Notes: a model not told the origin generated them from the sequence alone. A stretch of 64,000 nucleotides of DNA from Omphiscola glabra (GCA_964017045.1 OZ024807.1:11502741-11566740), one strand, 5' to 3'. Shown: positions 33,560 through 47,640, numbered from the stretch's first letter. Program-made: numbers and translations.

Positions 33560-35930
33560 GACACGTATTCTAATGTTTCTAAAATTCACTTAGATCATTT
33601 TAAAGTGTTTCTCCACATTCCAACAAATGTCTAAGGTACAACTTGGCATCATTCATCAGATCATTCAAAACAGCTCTGTATAGGCTCAAGCAGTTTAAAA
33701 CGAAGAAGGAAGTTGTTGCATAAAAAAATTGATTGTGTTATAAGGACACATAGACACACGGCTTAAGCCACACGAACTGTGGTCCGACTTTTTCCTGCCT
33801 AGAAACATTCACAACAAAGCCTTACACCGTGTGATCGGCGTAACAATTTTCACGTGTGTAGCAGCTAGACATACAACGTATTCATAATTCGTGATACTTT
33901 GCATTAAAATTTGGATTTTGGAGGACATATTTTTTTCAAGGTTGGTGAATCAGTCTCACTAATTTAGATTTATTTCTTTGATTAAAAAAAAACAAACAAC
34001 TCATTGTTTTATTTATATATCTGCCTCTACAATACTTCATTTGCATCAATTTGTTTTTCGTTGTCATTTACCATATTTCTTTTCACGTATAAATTTACAT
34101 GTTTTCGACATTTTATATTTAAACCTTCAGGTTATTAACGAAATGACATATTTTAGCTAAATAATTTGCACCCTGTTGTTTAAGGATTTGTTAAATAAGA
34201 TTAGTAATAAGACAACAAAATAATAAGGGGAATATTTGTCAATTCAATATTAATATTTAATTGAAATAGAAATAAAACGAAAAAAAAACCAAGTGATTTT
34301 CTCGGGTACAAACTGGATTTTTCAAAAGTGCAAATTTGATTTTCCTAAAATTCATGCTTATAGTTGATCAAAATATTTTAAAGAAATTACATGAATGCCA
34401 CTGTATTTCAGTTAGAGTGTTCGATGATTTCTCTTTTTCCGAAAATAGGATTTTTCCGAAAATAGGATTTTTCCGAAAAAATCTTCTAAAAATGCTGAAT
34501 TATATTTCATGAGGTAAAATATTGATTTATCAATATTTACAAAAGTACCAGGGCTATCATTCTTGAATATAGCTTATATATATATATAATAGCTATTGAT
34601 TATTTATTTCAATTATCTATTTTGTTTTTAATTATGTTTAGGCTGATCACTTCGCAAATCACTTTCATGACTATAAGTTATACCTTATTTGGAACATCAC
34701 GACTATTGGGTTTGCATTATTTTTTAGTTTTCCCGATTTTATTTGTAAAATTCTCACAAGTAGATGTGAGGCTGGTTCAAACAAAAATATTTAAAGATTA
34801 AATTTATTTTACAAATTTTTTTAAATATTTCTGTTTTAGTCTGCAGCTTAATCTGAAATGACAGCAAAAATTTCAAAATTTTAGTTTTTAGGTATTTTTT
34901 TTTTAATGAAATAGTGGACACGTCACTTTGACCTAGTTTCTGATAGATCTCTTGTCGGTTGTGCACTCCTATAAACACGGCAGCTGAAACAGTGCACGTA
35001 TGACATACAAATCCATTATACTTTCTAGACTTTTTTATTTATTAATTAAATCAGTATGAAATAGACAACATCATTATAATTTACCTATGAGACATCATTA
35101 TCAAATGATGTCATTAATCATTAATGCATCTTTCACGCATTTTTAAAATTTAGGTTGTTAGGTGTTTTGTAAAAGAAGAAGAAAAAAACAATATCAATCA
35201 TACACACTCCTTCCCCCCCACGCCCCCCCCCCCCCCCGGGCGTAAAAATAATCACCATGTCAATCGACAAGTGCCTTTACAAGGCGGACAGATGACGAAA
35301 AATATATAAAAGAACGGTCGAGGCCCACCGGTAGATTTTTGCATTAACTGTTAAATATGAAATATTATTTATAAAAATTAACAGAAATGTATTATAACAT
35401 ATTGTGGGAGCTGTCTTCAAAACTAGTTTACTTCTGCTGGAACTGTCTTCAAGGCAAGTTTTCATCCGTAAGAGCTGTCAGAAAAAATGCGTTTTATGAC
35501 GTGATCAACAACGAATGGAAAGTTTACGATACAATTTGTCCAAAGTCATGTTCACATTTACGCTAACATGCCCAAGCCTAACAAGTCCGATCCGTGGATA
35601 TAACTGAAATGCCAGTATTAGCCTTGTGTTTATGTTGGGAGACAGGTTTCAAAGCACACCGCCTTCTGTGTGGCGTAATGGCAACCACACCCGCTCGCGC
35701 TGACTTCAAGATGGTAGACGCCGACAATCACATGTGCTGGTAAATACCAGAAAAATGCGTAGCTGTCCAGTAGAGATATTTGGCCAGCGGAGCAAGTGCA
35801 GGTGAAATTAAAATAGGTTTAATTATCATATTTCAACTTTACAATGATGACCATGACGGTAAAGAAAGTAATGTACGTTAAAATAAGTTTAGTGTTTGGA
35901 AGGTTGGCAACATTCATATCTGAGTGACCT
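33560..35930. other. AT-rich intergenic DNA
   Basis: No gene or recognised element. Contains a short 18-bp duplication (CCGAAAATAGGATTTTT, about 34,440-34,480), an AT microsatellite near 34,575 and a C-run near 35,215-35,240. Confidence 0.55.
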
Positions 35931-35949
35931 GTATCAGGACATTTTTCTT

Positions 35950-37045
35950 AATATTTTTCTTATGTATGCCCTTTTCCCCATCAGTGGCATAGGCCATCTG
36001 CAAGAATTATCAATTCATCTCAGCGCTTTGCTTTCCTTTAAAGTTCCTTCCAGGTGTATCTCATAATTGTGTGTCTGCCTCTAGCTCGCGTCTCCATGTA
36101 TTCTTAAGCATTATCCTCTTTCTTTTTTTCTGAAGATTCTATGTCGGGGATTGTCTGGTAATGTTATCTGAGATTTTGCAGAGAGTGTGCCCTATCCACA
36201 CACATCTTTTCCTTATAATTTCGTTAGCAATAGGCTCCTGTTGTCTCCTTTCTTTTATGTTTTTGGTGGTGATGGTGTTTGGCCATTTGATGCTCAGGAT
36301 CTTTCTAAGGAAATTATTTATGTAGATCTTTAATTTCTGCGTAATGCTCGCTGTTTTTCTCCAAGGTTCTCCAAATATACTAGTACTGTGTCGACATTTT
36401 TGTTTAAAATTCTGACATTTTTTGCAGAGCCAGCTCCTTTGACTCACGTATTTTCCTTAATAGCACAACTGCTGACCAAGTCATTCCGATTCTACCCATG
36501 ATATCCGCTTCGGATCCACCATTTATGTCAATGGTGCTGCCTAAGTATATGTGAAGGCCTCCACTTCTTACGGTTCTTTTCTGCCAGAGAGAATACCCTT
36601 GGTTGTCTGAGTTGTCTTGCGTTTATTGATATTGAGTCCGAGCTGTGCTGAAACGGTGGCCTCCTCTATAGTCTTTTCCTGCATTTGTTGCTGTTTGTGG
36701 GACAAAACTGCATTATCATCTGCAACATCTAAGCCATTGAGTTGTTCCCAGGATATTGCGTTCCTCTTTTTGTCTGTGTGTTTTTAAAATTATCCAATAA
36801 ATGACGAGGATTATTATAAAGTTGGACAAGAGACATCTTTGTCTGACTCCTGTTTCCAATTTAAAGGCATCTTTGAGTCTACCTTCTTGTACCACCCGGC
36901 AAGTCGCTTCTTCATAAAATCTTTGAATAATCCTGTCTAGTCTTATGTTATCCCATAATGCCGGAGAAGTTTGCACAATGTGTGTCCGTCCTAATTGCTA
37001 TCAAAAGCTTTATTGTAGTCGATGAATTTTTTATTATACTATAGT
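35950..37045 (-). mobile_element. RTE-type LINE remnant (RT and C-terminal part)
   Basis: On the minus strand from about 37,035 there is an RT motif-A-like FIDYNKAFDS, then LIQRFYEEATCRVVQEGRL-type sequence (36,930-36,880) and LETGVRQRCLLS (motif B-like, normally RQGCLLSP). Further along are LGLNINKRKT and FTYLGSTID near 36,560-36,640, INNFLRKILSIKWPN near 36,290-36,340, and a tail with NTWRRELEADT near 36,060-36,100. Frameshifts and stops are frequent and the YADD region is damaged. It is 5' truncated and dead. The order of motifs is that of RTE-like non-LTR elements. Confidence 0.85.
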
Positions 37046-37249
37046 GGGGGAGTTCCAATCGATAGACTGCTCTAATATGATTCGTAGTGTTGCATTTAAT
37101 TTTTATCTGTGCATGATATGTCTTGATGGAATCCAGCCTGTTAATTTCGTAGCTGCATTTCGAACTGATCCTACGTTCTATTCAAATAATTCTGTAAATG
37201 ACCTTTCCTGGTACGGACAGGGGCGCAACTCCTCTGTAGACTCATGATA

Positions 37250-38195
37250 AAACAACAGAAGAAAACACGTACATGTTATGAATTGTTTCACGATTTGTTC
37301 AACATGGTTTTTTCATTTCACACATTTGTGATGACACCATTTATAAGACAAGATAAGATTCTTTATTGATCAAAAAAAACTTCCGTGATAATATCACCTG
37401 TCAAGAAGGACGAATCTTTAAAATAAACAAGCAGGTTAATTTAATTTCAAACGGCATAATTTTACTACGAAGTAAGAGGAGACTAAAGCTAATAATTTAA
37501 ACTAATAATCCATAAGAATTACAGGAATTTCATTAAAAACGAAATATTTTTATCCTTATGTGGAGAAATGTATGTGTAGACTTTTATCTGAACGCTACTG
37601 GATATTCAGAAAATAAGTGTTTTTTTTCAAACGTTGTCTCTTTAGCTCAGGGCTGGGCCGAGGAAAAGCAGTGCCCCTGGCAGAAGAGCCTGAAATAGGC
37701 AACCATAAATATTTAGAGACGAAAAAAAAAATGACTGCTTGGAATAAAAAGAAATAAGCCGATTCCGCCGCCCCTGGTATTTCAGAAGTACGTGATATTT
37801 CATCTTTTGATTCACTAATAACTTCCGGTTGATTTAGTCACCCCCACCCCCATCCGCCCCTGATTTGCTGACAGGGGAGGGTGCCCTCTTCGGACCTCCT
37901 ACGCGCGCCCTGCTCTTGCTCAAGCATGGTTTAGGCACGTGGTAGATCAGTAATTAAGCGCTCTTATGAAGTGAGAGCGATATGGACGCGCCGCTTGATA
38001 GACTCGCAGCACGAACTCAAACCAAGAGATGATTTGGTAACGTATTACGGCGTTCCTCTTTCGCCATGCGACAGTTGACGTTACGTTAATTCAAAGTGAT
38101 GTTAGCGGAAATTTAAGTTAACAAATCTGTCTACAAGATAAATAGTTTTAGCACGTTTTATTTGAAAGACCAAGAACATTACATATATATAGATA
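37250..38195. other. Intergenic DNA
   Basis: No gene seen. CAGGGCTGGGCCGAGG near 37,650 and CCGCCCCTG near 37,770 look like eroded transposon ends, but no pair could be established. Confidence 0.45.
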
Positions 38196-38199
38196 GATA

Positions 38200-38705
38200 G
38201 ATATTATCATTAGTATTGGTAGTTTTCTATAACGTGGTACCCCAGCCTAGGGCTGGGCTCACCCCGCTGTACATACAATTTAACAAACATAATCATGAAC
38301 TTTAAAATTAACTTACATTAATTAAAAAAAACAAAACAAAACAAACGTGTATTCGCCCAACCATTCCATAAGAATTTACACGTGAAGCCATGGACGGCAC
38401 TCAGCAGCATCGTTTAACGGTCAGAGGGGGAATCAGTCAGGATAGTAGAGTTTAAAGAGATGTGTTTTGAGTGCAGTTTTAAAGGCTGTGATGGTTGATA
38501 TATTTCTGATGTGTAGTGGAAGAGAATTCCATTGTTTAGGGCCACAGTAAGAGAAAGATAGTTCACCGTATGTTTTTGTGCGAGTCTTGGGGACAGAAAG
38601 AATACACCCATCTGCGGAAAAAAAATCAGGCAAAAAATTCTTAACACTTCCCTTGTGTATAATGATCAAATTGTTTATTTCAAAATATTTATCACTCAAT
38701 AAAAT
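38200..38705 (-). mobile_element. LINE 3' fragment with RT C-terminal coding
   Basis: On the minus strand 38,699 to 38,433 encodes a LINE tail: KNFLPDFFSADGCIL, TKTYGELSFSYCGPKQWNSL, then FKTALKTHLFKLYYPD and a stop. Pattern G-WNSLP-I---FK--LK--LF is the usual RT C-terminus. The 3' UTR continues to about 38,200 and shares CCCAGCCCTAGGCTGGGGTA with the copy at 5,815-6,010, ending in an AAT-rich tail. It is 5' truncated. Confidence 0.82.
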
Positions 38706-38766
38706 AATGGTGCTTTCATCAGCTTACTTTAACAAATTCCTCACATATGTATCTATGCTAAAAAAA

Positions 38767-38948
38767 CAGTGGTTACCTACGTGTGCTCAGTGGAGCCCTA
38801 ATGACAATTCTAAAGGGGCTTACGCAGCTGCTCCGGGAAACTCCTAAGCATGACTCAATTTTTAATACACAGAGTAGGCATTTGGGGCTTCCCTAATGGA
38901 ACTTATTCTAAAAAGTACTTCGCAAGTCAACAATGTTGGGAACCACTG
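38767..38948. mobile_element. Possible hAT-type MITE
   Basis: CAGTGGTTACCTACG at the left and TTGGGAACCACTG at the right form imperfect inverted ends of hAT style. The flanking 8-mers do not match, so the insertion is unproven. Confidence 0.35.
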
Positions 38949-39329
38949 GTCAGTAGTATGTGTTGCACTGAATCGTCTCAAACCACTGCACATTTATTTC
39001 TCTATAAAAAGAAGTTCCTAAAGAGTCTTAAGTTGTGGCCTCCAAGTCAGGGACGTCTTTAGGGTTAGGGTAGGGTTGGGCATTTGCACCGACCCCCTCC
39101 CAAATTTGCAGGTTTCATTTAAATTGCTATGTACTGTGGCGCCTCCAGTTTTAAACAACTTAAGAAGACGAGTTTTGGTTTTGCATCCCCCCCCCCCCAA
39201 TAAAAAAAACAAAACAAAAAACAAAAAAACCTGAAATGACTCCCCTGCTCAAAAGCAGTAAGATCCACTTCTGAACATTTTCGCCCTTTGAATGTTGAAA
39301 TGTTAGCTTCTTCTAATTTTGCATCCTGC

Positions 39330-42300
39330 AAACATGAGCAGTATTAATCCATTAAGATAAGTGGTTTTTGCATCTGGTAGCCAATTCATAAGCACTCTCT
39401 TGCGAATGTGCTAATATACATTTCATGAGCTTTAATTACTTTTTTTTTTCTAACAACTAATAATTTACTAAAGACATCGATTTTAAATCACTAGATGTTG
39501 TCAAATAGAAAGCTACGTCTGACGTAACGGCGTACGGGACCGGATACCATACCGTTGCAAGGACAGTACACGGCTTAAGCCAAGCCAGCTGTGACCAGAT
39601 ATTCTATGTTTGGTGCTAAACTTAGATTTACACCGTAAGGTTGGCAGACATAGTAGTTCATTGTGTCAACGAGTTATGTACCCAAAGTTCAGTGCATTTG
39701 TAATAATTAATAGAATTCAAGCCATACTAATTGATTGAAGGTCAGTTTTGTGAAATAAAAATAATTTTCAAAAATTAAATATAGCAAATTTTCTTTAACC
39801 GCTAACGTTTTAAAATGGATACTTGTAAATCATTCAGCTCCATTAATAAAATGACGTTATATATTATGCACTTCTTTATGTAGATATTTTTGTTCCATAA
39901 TTTCGCTCTTTTTAAAAATAAAAAAAAAACAACAACAAAAAAACAACACGTTTTCAATTTTTATTTTAAATGTGTTTAAATGACACTGAATATTTTGTGC
40001 GACAATAAATCAAAACAGATTATCCCCAGGACATGCTTTTATCCAGTTTTTATAAATAACAGATTTGTAACACGAGTCCTATCGCAAATGACGATAGACA
40101 ACGTTTAGTCATTTAAAAAGAGGCTCTATCGACGTCAAAAATATTTTTGAACATAATATTATCATCATTATTATTATTTTGAATACTTGGATTTTATTTT
40201 TAACAAAATAGCCAGCGAGACTCGAGTGTAGTCCAGAATTCAGATTAAACTCTATATCATGTTTTTCTAAAATAGGGTTTTCCCGTTATGATTAATTTTT
40301 ATTTTTATTACCAAAAAAACCTAAGGAAAGATTATCATAAATATTTACATTATATATTTACGCACACAACAGCTCTAAACGTTTTTCATAATACATGTAT
40401 TTCCAAATAAAATAGATATTTTGTGACACTGTGATTTTAGTATTTGGTGTGAAGGCTCACATATAAACTATTTATAGGTTAAATCGTGACCTATATTCTG
40501 GTACGCCCTATCAAAAACAAGAGTTATTCGGGCTACTTTTTCCTTCTAACCCATTCTGCACGAACGTGTCTCCCACCCCACACTTTTAACATCAAAGAAT
40601 TACATTCCTAAATCACATTTACATTGGGTAGGACCGAAAAGCTCTACACAACTCAAAATGTAAGGTGAACCGTAAAACGTTATGAAAAACGTGTGCGGGC
40701 CGAAAGAAAATAGGACAGGGTTGGGGGGGGGGAGCTATTAAGAAAATAATAATAATAAAGGGTATTTCGTTACTTAGCGGGCAGTATGTTGGGCAGGCTT
40801 GATTTAAAAGAAAGAAAAACACCATTGTCACCAATATCACCCTGGGGTATCGTACTTTATCGAAGTGTACAAAATAATACAAATATGGCTTGGGTAATGG
40901 ACTTGTAAACATATCATCTGTTTTTCTTAACAATGCAAATATTAATAATTTTAGTGAGAGGTAATAATTAACTTATTTACTTTACTTTCAGTAGTGCACC
41001 ATCTGCTGCTGTGGATTAAAAAAAAATATATATATATATATATTACAATAGCTTTCTTAGTTTAAAATTAATTATTTGGAGGTGTCTATATGCCACTGTT
41101 CATTTCCTTAAAAGCTAGTTGTTTTTTTAAATATGTGGCCATTATATATTTTAGTTGAAGTAATAATGATTAATCTTTCTTGCTATCTGCGCTGGAAAAT
41201 ATCTGTTACTATGCAAATATTTATTGCAATAAATGTATTTGTTGAGACGCTACGTCTTTATATATATATATATATAGTTATCCGTTTCTCTGACAACAGT
41301 GTTTGCCTACCACATCCTATCCCTCTCTGGTTACATTAATTCAAAGTATATGTATTTAATTCAAGTGTATTTAGGTGATGTGTTTAATTTTGTAGTGTAT
41401 GTTTTGTTGGAGTCTCATCTAAATGTATTTCCCACGCATCACTGAAAAAAAAGAGGAAAGTTCCTAACTAAAAATTAAAAGATTAATACTACTCCATAAA
41501 ACTGCTTAAATCAGGCCGATACATTTGTTTAAAACGTTCCTCCATGTCGAGCGGATGATCTTTGTAACGTTTGACAAAACCTTTATGAATTAAAAATAAA
41601 TTATCAGACATTTTAACCAAATTTTAAAAAAATATATATATACTTGTGTAACACAGCGAGTTAATGATACTCAATCACATGATTGAATTGTTGATACCTC
41701 TGCACGGTGGCGTAGTAATTTAACCATATAGGATGAGAATAAGAGGAATTAGTTTAGTGGCGGAAGAGGATTGCATGATTTTGGGGTGTAAGGCTGGAAG
41801 CCATATTGTGAGAACATGTTTTGAGTCAGGGAGACATGGAGGCCATATATTTGAATGTGATATGAATTCATGAGTGGAATTGTACTGGAGTATGCAAGAT
41901 TTATTATGTTATATTGTAACTACATTTGTTACATGGATTTATCTGATTCAAGAATCATATTTGTATTGACTATGTAATTAAAGAACTGTGCGATAGATTC
42001 GACCTTATTCAATTCTTGAGATTAAAGGTAGCAGTTAAATTAAGGATGACAATCAATGAAGTGAGTGTGAGATAACTGGCTGAACAACTATATCAAGTCA
42101 CGTTACAACTTGTATGTTTATTTACTAATTTAATGCTACTTTATATTTTTGTTCCCTTTCATAGTAACGGTATTAGTGACATCATATTTGTATTCAGATC
42201 GTGTGCAACAAAATGTTTGAATCTTTTAATGTGTAAAAATAATGAACACAAGTTAAGCAACGGCATTGATGATTTTATTGACATTGGCAGCTGATGGTCT

Positions 42301-42404
42301 TCCCCATAAAATCAAAATACGCAAATTATGACATGCTTTAAATTTTAAGTTTTTAATCATTCAAATGAGCTTAGTAAAGCAACTATTTTTTTTTCCTCCA
42401 TCAG
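39330..42404. other. AT-rich intergenic DNA upstream of the protease gene
   Basis: No supported coding sequence. Contains AT microsatellites near 41,025 and 41,260. A 5' untranslated exon of the protease gene may be hidden here, because its first coding exon is preceded by a splice-acceptor-like sequence. Confidence 0.5.
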
Positions 42405-42409
42405 TAACA

Positions 42410-44909
42410 ATGGAATCATTTCTGCTAATAAAGAACATGGCATCTTTTGGTGCTAAGACTGATTTTCCGGCAGAAGACGAGAGGACGCTAGCCGCGTATG
42501 CCAACCTGAACAAATCGGGCCTAGTTAGAGCTAATGTGGACTACTTAAGTGGTACGGACGCTAAAGTTCTACGAGAAAAAGCAGAAGGTAAGCACCTGGA
42601 AAAAGTGCCCCCTGCCCCTTTTACGGTAATACCTTGATGTTTATACTGTGGTAATGTTATACTCTTAACAATTTCATAAATTGAAGTTTTAAAAAAGAAG
42701 CATTTTCATTAAACTGTAAATAAATAATTTAGATAAAAAGTATAATTTAGTAATTTGTAATTTAAAATATATTTACTAAGAAATTTGAAGAGAAACGAGA
42801 AGAGATAAGTTCTTAAGATGGATGAATACATGATCAAATGTAAATGTTACGCTTTCACCAAATTGAATCAAAATTTTAAAATATATATATATATTTTTTT
42901 TTTTTAAATGCACTAAAGGAATAGATAATATTTTTAGTTAAGCTTTTCTATTTTTGATATATCTATAACGTTATACCACACACACATATATATATATATA
43001 TATTATCTCAGAGATATGTGTGACCTTTCAAGTGAATCCTCTGTTTTGAAAGAAATTGAACATATATTTTATTTTTATATCGCAGAGAAGAAGCAGGATG
43101 CCATGAAATCCGTAATTTGCAAAGTATTGAGTACAAGGTCCGTACCTCTTGCTACAAGAGTTTGCGACAAAATTTCAAGAAGGAGCAGGCTGACTCTAGC
43201 GAGAGATATTCGAGATATGTTCGGTATGAAATTAATTGTAACAATGTTAATTGGTATTATGTTGTTGGGTTTTTTTTGGTTTTTATTTACAATATCAATT
43301 TGTTGTAGATTGTATTACAATTCGTCTTAATTTATGACTTAAGAGAAATTGAGTAAAATACTTTTAGAAACGAGTTTTTTTTTGGGCGTGTGAGCATGTT
43401 TTGATTTGTGTATGTTTGGTCATGAGTTGGTTTGAGTAGTATTGAGGGCTAGACTGTGATTGGTTGAAGTTTAAATATCAATAAATATGGCAGAATGTTT
43501 ATATGCTTGGATGATGACGATATTTGTGGGAAGTTTGATTCTGAATAGCGGTGGTAGGGGGGGTGGGGGGCAGTTCTCGTGTTTGTTTGCAACGGCCATG
43601 TCCGAGGTGTCCTGAAGTCGTTTTATCATTAGTGTCAGTGTGGTGTTGAATTTATAGATGACGCTTTGTCTCTTTTTGGATTTAAAGAGGTTATTGAAAA
43701 GCTATAGCTATTTTCAACATGGCCTAGTTGCTGTGTCCTCTAATTGTTAGACCAACTTTTGCTGGGGTAAAGAAATCATTCCTCAATAGAGATATTACCC
43801 CAAGATGGTATTGAGCCTAACGAAGCGCCCGAAAGTTTGTTACATTGTGCAAGTCCTACTATTATGTTTTATTGTGCAGTATACCTTTTAAATTTATTCT
43901 CAAATGTTTATGAATTTGACGTGATTATTTCTTTAAAATAAATTATTTCAAAAACATCTTCTGTTTCTCATATTTTTAAGGCAACTTTGAAGCAGAAGTG
44001 ACGTGTGGAGACGAATCGGATCTTCACCACCATTACGACGACTGTGACAAGAATCCCGAGCATCTACAGTTCAAACGTGCCCGCGAGTTCTCTCTACGGG
44101 ACTTGCCCCGAAAGTATCAGCAACAAGGTCTCTACAGCTCGTTAAAGATTTTAGCCTCACTCACCGTCAGGGTAGCTGTGTCGAGTGTGAGCGACGGCAG
44201 AAGAGCCGCCTACGCCGAGCTGGGAAAGCCCGTCAAGAGCCCGCCTTTCGTGAGGTACGGCACGGGTAGAGTTTTTAAGGTCTCCGTATTCGGGGGTAAA
44301 AAAGGGCGCAAGTGCCCCTGCAGCGAATGTGAATGTACAGGGGCCACCCGAATGCCATGGGGATACGTGGAGATTTTAACGGCCAGGCACGTAGTGTTTG
44401 ATGGGGATGAGGCCCTAGCCGCGGTGTGCAGATGGGGATACGATGGGGACGACTGTCCTGAAATAAATTTTGTAGGGATAGGCGCTAAAGTGAGCGTGAA
44501 AGAGACTGACGATTGGTGCAAGCTGAAGTGCGTTACTCACGACGTCAAGTTACTGGCCAAGCTTCAAAGCGATATTAACATGTACGAGAAAATTTCTTCA
44601 GATATTTACAAGACCTGCAGGGGGAGCCCGAAAAAGAAATCGAAATTCATCGCTATCGTCTCCCACCCGCACGGATGCCCGAAACAAATCACCACCGGGT
44701 ATTGGAGAAGCTGTGTTAAGTCCGGGGAGATCGACGTGAAGTACACGTACACCGCGGCCACCTGCCACGGGAGCAGCGGCGCCCCGGTGTACATCTTGGG
44801 GCGCGACGGCCGGCCTGGTCTGTATCATCACATCCACTCTGGGAATAACATTGACCCGGGAGATTCTGATAAAAATTACAACAACCACAGTGTGTGTGTC
44901 TTTGACTGA
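42410..44909 (+). CDS. Trypsin-like serine protease-fold protein, three exons
   Basis: Exons 42410-42587, 43086-43223 and 43981-44909 (stop TGA); both introns are phase 1 with GTAAGC/CAG and GTATGA/AAG borders. Predicted length is 414 residues. The C-terminal 300 residues carry a chymotrypsin-fold signature: His242 in LTARHVVF, Asp293 in CVTHDVKLL, and Ser371 in TCHGSSGAPVY (GxSGxP). It is Cys-rich (CPCSECEC near 217-223). No signal peptide or transmembrane segment is visible, so it is probably intracellular. The N-terminal ~110 residues are charged and helical-looking (REKAEEKKQDAMKS; KISRRSRLTLARDIRDMF) and not recognised. ATG 42,410 has a good context (AACAATGG), and a CAG at 42,402-42,404 suggests an upstream noncoding exon. 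The substrate is unknown. The fold resembles the Trypsin_2 type rather than digestive trypsins. Confidence 0.85.
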
Positions 44910-45217
44910 TTTGAAGATCTGTCATAAGGGGAAAAAAAAAAACAACACGCGTTCAACGGAGGTTTACACAAAGTGTTTTACTGCGTAGCGTGTAGTTTCA
45001 CGAGTTAAAACAAAAGGGATGTGTAATTTTTATGTTTTTTTTAAAAATCAATAGTTGTGCGCGAAGGAGCTATCTTTACTAAAAAAATGTAGTGTATTGA
45101 TGGCTCCTTACTTCCACGGAAGTCACCCTTATAAAAGGTAGATAGTTTAAAAATTGTAAAGAGAGATTTCACAATGTATATAATTTTTAGCCAAGGCTAA
45201 TATATCCATGGAATGAA

Positions 45218-45223
45218 AATAAA
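45218..45223 (+). promoter_or_regulatory. Candidate polyadenylation signal of the protease gene
   Basis: The first AATAAA after the stop at 44,909, 309 bases downstream. Confidence 0.4.
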
Positions 45224-47640
45224 TAGAACTAGAGGAAATGGACATTGCACACACATTTTTCGAACTTCTTAAAAGGTTTCATCTAAGTTAAGGGGAATAA
45301 CTCAACTCCTCACAAAAACTCAACGTTTTCGTCACAAATTTTCAAAGTCCAAAACAAGTCATTTAAATAGTGGCGCCCAATTTAAAACGTAATTACTTTA
45401 TTTAAAAGCTATCGGTAAATACAAACTATATTGTATTTATCTGTGGCATATTCTCTTGTGAAACTAAATGCATTTTTAAATTTTTTTTTAAATTAAAAAA
45501 AACAAAACATTTTCACTATTTCTTGTATTGAATCTTTTCATCATTTATTAATTTTATCACCACCTTTTTATAAAAATAATTTTTTTATTTTGACATCTTT
45601 TTTTGAACGTTTGCAAGCGAATTCGCTATTTGAGAGATTTTTTTAAAGAATTACAAAAAAACTCGTAACATTTCGTAAGATTGCACAAAAAAGTGTATAC
45701 GAAAAAGGTAAGTTCTTACTTTGTTGTTTGGCTTTCCCTGGTTTAAAAAATATATATTTTTCTGAAACGATTATTCAGCATCGCCTTTCTGTGTTTATAA
45801 TGTTTCCATGGATTGGCGCAACTGTACCAATGAACATATGTTATAAAAAAAATTGTTATATCTCCATATAGTGTTCTATCAACATATTGTGTTACATCAA
45901 CATATTGTGTTATATCAACATATTGTTATATATCTTGTTAATGTCACGGTTGTCGTGTAGCAAAAATAAAAGAAAGTGTTTGTGTAAAAAAAAAAAATTC
46001 CCTCTATTTATAAATTGAATTATGTTAACCTAGCCTTACATTTTTCTAAGAAATGGAAATAGCCCGACTATAATAACTCTATATAGGCTGTACTGTAATT
46101 GTAACTGAAATAATTGAAACTTAAATTCTTACAAATTTATTAACAAAGCAAAATATAGGGAAGTAATAGGCTTGTCAAATAAATATAAATATATATGTAT
46201 ATTTTTTTTTGTTTTTTTTTCCTTTTAAATTAAAATATTTTAATGATTTACAGTACTTTCTAAATTCAACCCCATTCTCTTTTATCCATAAACTGCATAC
46301 TTTTATCCATAAATTGCATCCATTTATTTGGACAAAAAGACTTTAGACGGAACTTAATCAGAAATGGCCAAACCTTCATTACATTCAAGCTTTTAAATTT
46401 AATTTTAGTATTAGGTAAAAATAAACTGCTTATTTTTAAAAAAAAACAGTGTCTTTTTACATTTGGGTAAAGTTCCAATACAGAAGAAAAGAAATATATT
46501 TAAGCAAATGTTGTCTTTTGTTAATAATAGTTTCATTGTACGCCTATTATTCTTAAGATTTATATAATTTTTTTGGTCGTTTTTTTCCAATTTAAATATG
46601 TAACCTAGATGCGGTAGAACCTCATATTATTCTTTATGATTGCACTCTTTTTAGTTTAGATTATTTTACATTCTATAAACATGTATTACATAAATTTAAG
46701 TTTATTCAACATATTTACACTCATTGTTGCAGCTAAACCAGATAGGAAAGCTAAACTTGTATCAATAGTATGTATGGATAAGTATTGTTAGTATGCTTCT
46801 TTGTGTTCACTCTTATGAATACAATTAAAGTAGTAATATGTAGTTTCTTCAATTTTAGCCAGAGAAAAATTCCAGGAATTAAACGCTTTTTTAACTTCTT
46901 CTTTCGTTTTCGAATTACAGATGAAGATATAAAAAGAGTTTACTTTATATTTTAATATAAACACAAAAAGACAGAATCTCAATTTTTTTATTTTAAAAAA
47001 CATTTATTTGCCAAATGCATTGCAAATACAATTTTCAAAAGCGTTTTTAACATTAGTGAAAACATTCTCTCTTAATTATATTTTAAGGAATGGCTTTTAA
47101 AAGCATTTAAACGTTATTTTAAAAAAAAAACATGTTTGAGCATTTAAACCTAATGTCAAGTAAACAAAATCAAATTATAGAATTACAATAATATTAAGTT
47201 ACTCATTGCTTAAAAACTAAATTAAAACGTATACACGATTTTAATACACATTTCTAAATTTCATATATCATATTTAATACCTTATTGGGCTAAAACAATT
47301 TTAATTTGTCAATTTTCAAGTATATGTTCATGTATTTATCTTTCCTTTCAATAAACTTTTGATTTAAAAAAAGAACTTTCTCTTTGTTTAGATTTCAACA
47401 CATTGTGCTGTTCGTTATATGTTGCCATTAAACGGTGGCTATCAAAAGTATCCAATTAAACATTATTGTGTATTTGACATTGTCAAATTTGGGACTTAGT
47501 CCACGTAGCGGTAAAATGTTCGTTACACTGAAGTCAAAGCAACATTATTCCTCAGTAACTGGACACAAGCCACTCCGCAACCCACAAAACCATCACATTA
47601 AAAATACTATCACTGGGTTATTTTCGAAACATATTTCACT
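45224..47640. other. AT-rich intergenic DNA
   Basis: No gene seen. Contains a small ~18-bp tandem repeat (ATCAACATATTGTGTTA, about 45,885-45,930) and many poly-A/T runs. Confidence 0.55.

Noticed and set aside
39046..39240. CAGGGACGTCTTTAGG as a transposon end
   Set aside because: No partner end or duplication was found.
43998..44000. GTG at 43,998 as start of the protease
   Set aside because: The frame extends upstream to a splice acceptor at 43,980 and joins two further exons with a proper ATG at 42,410.
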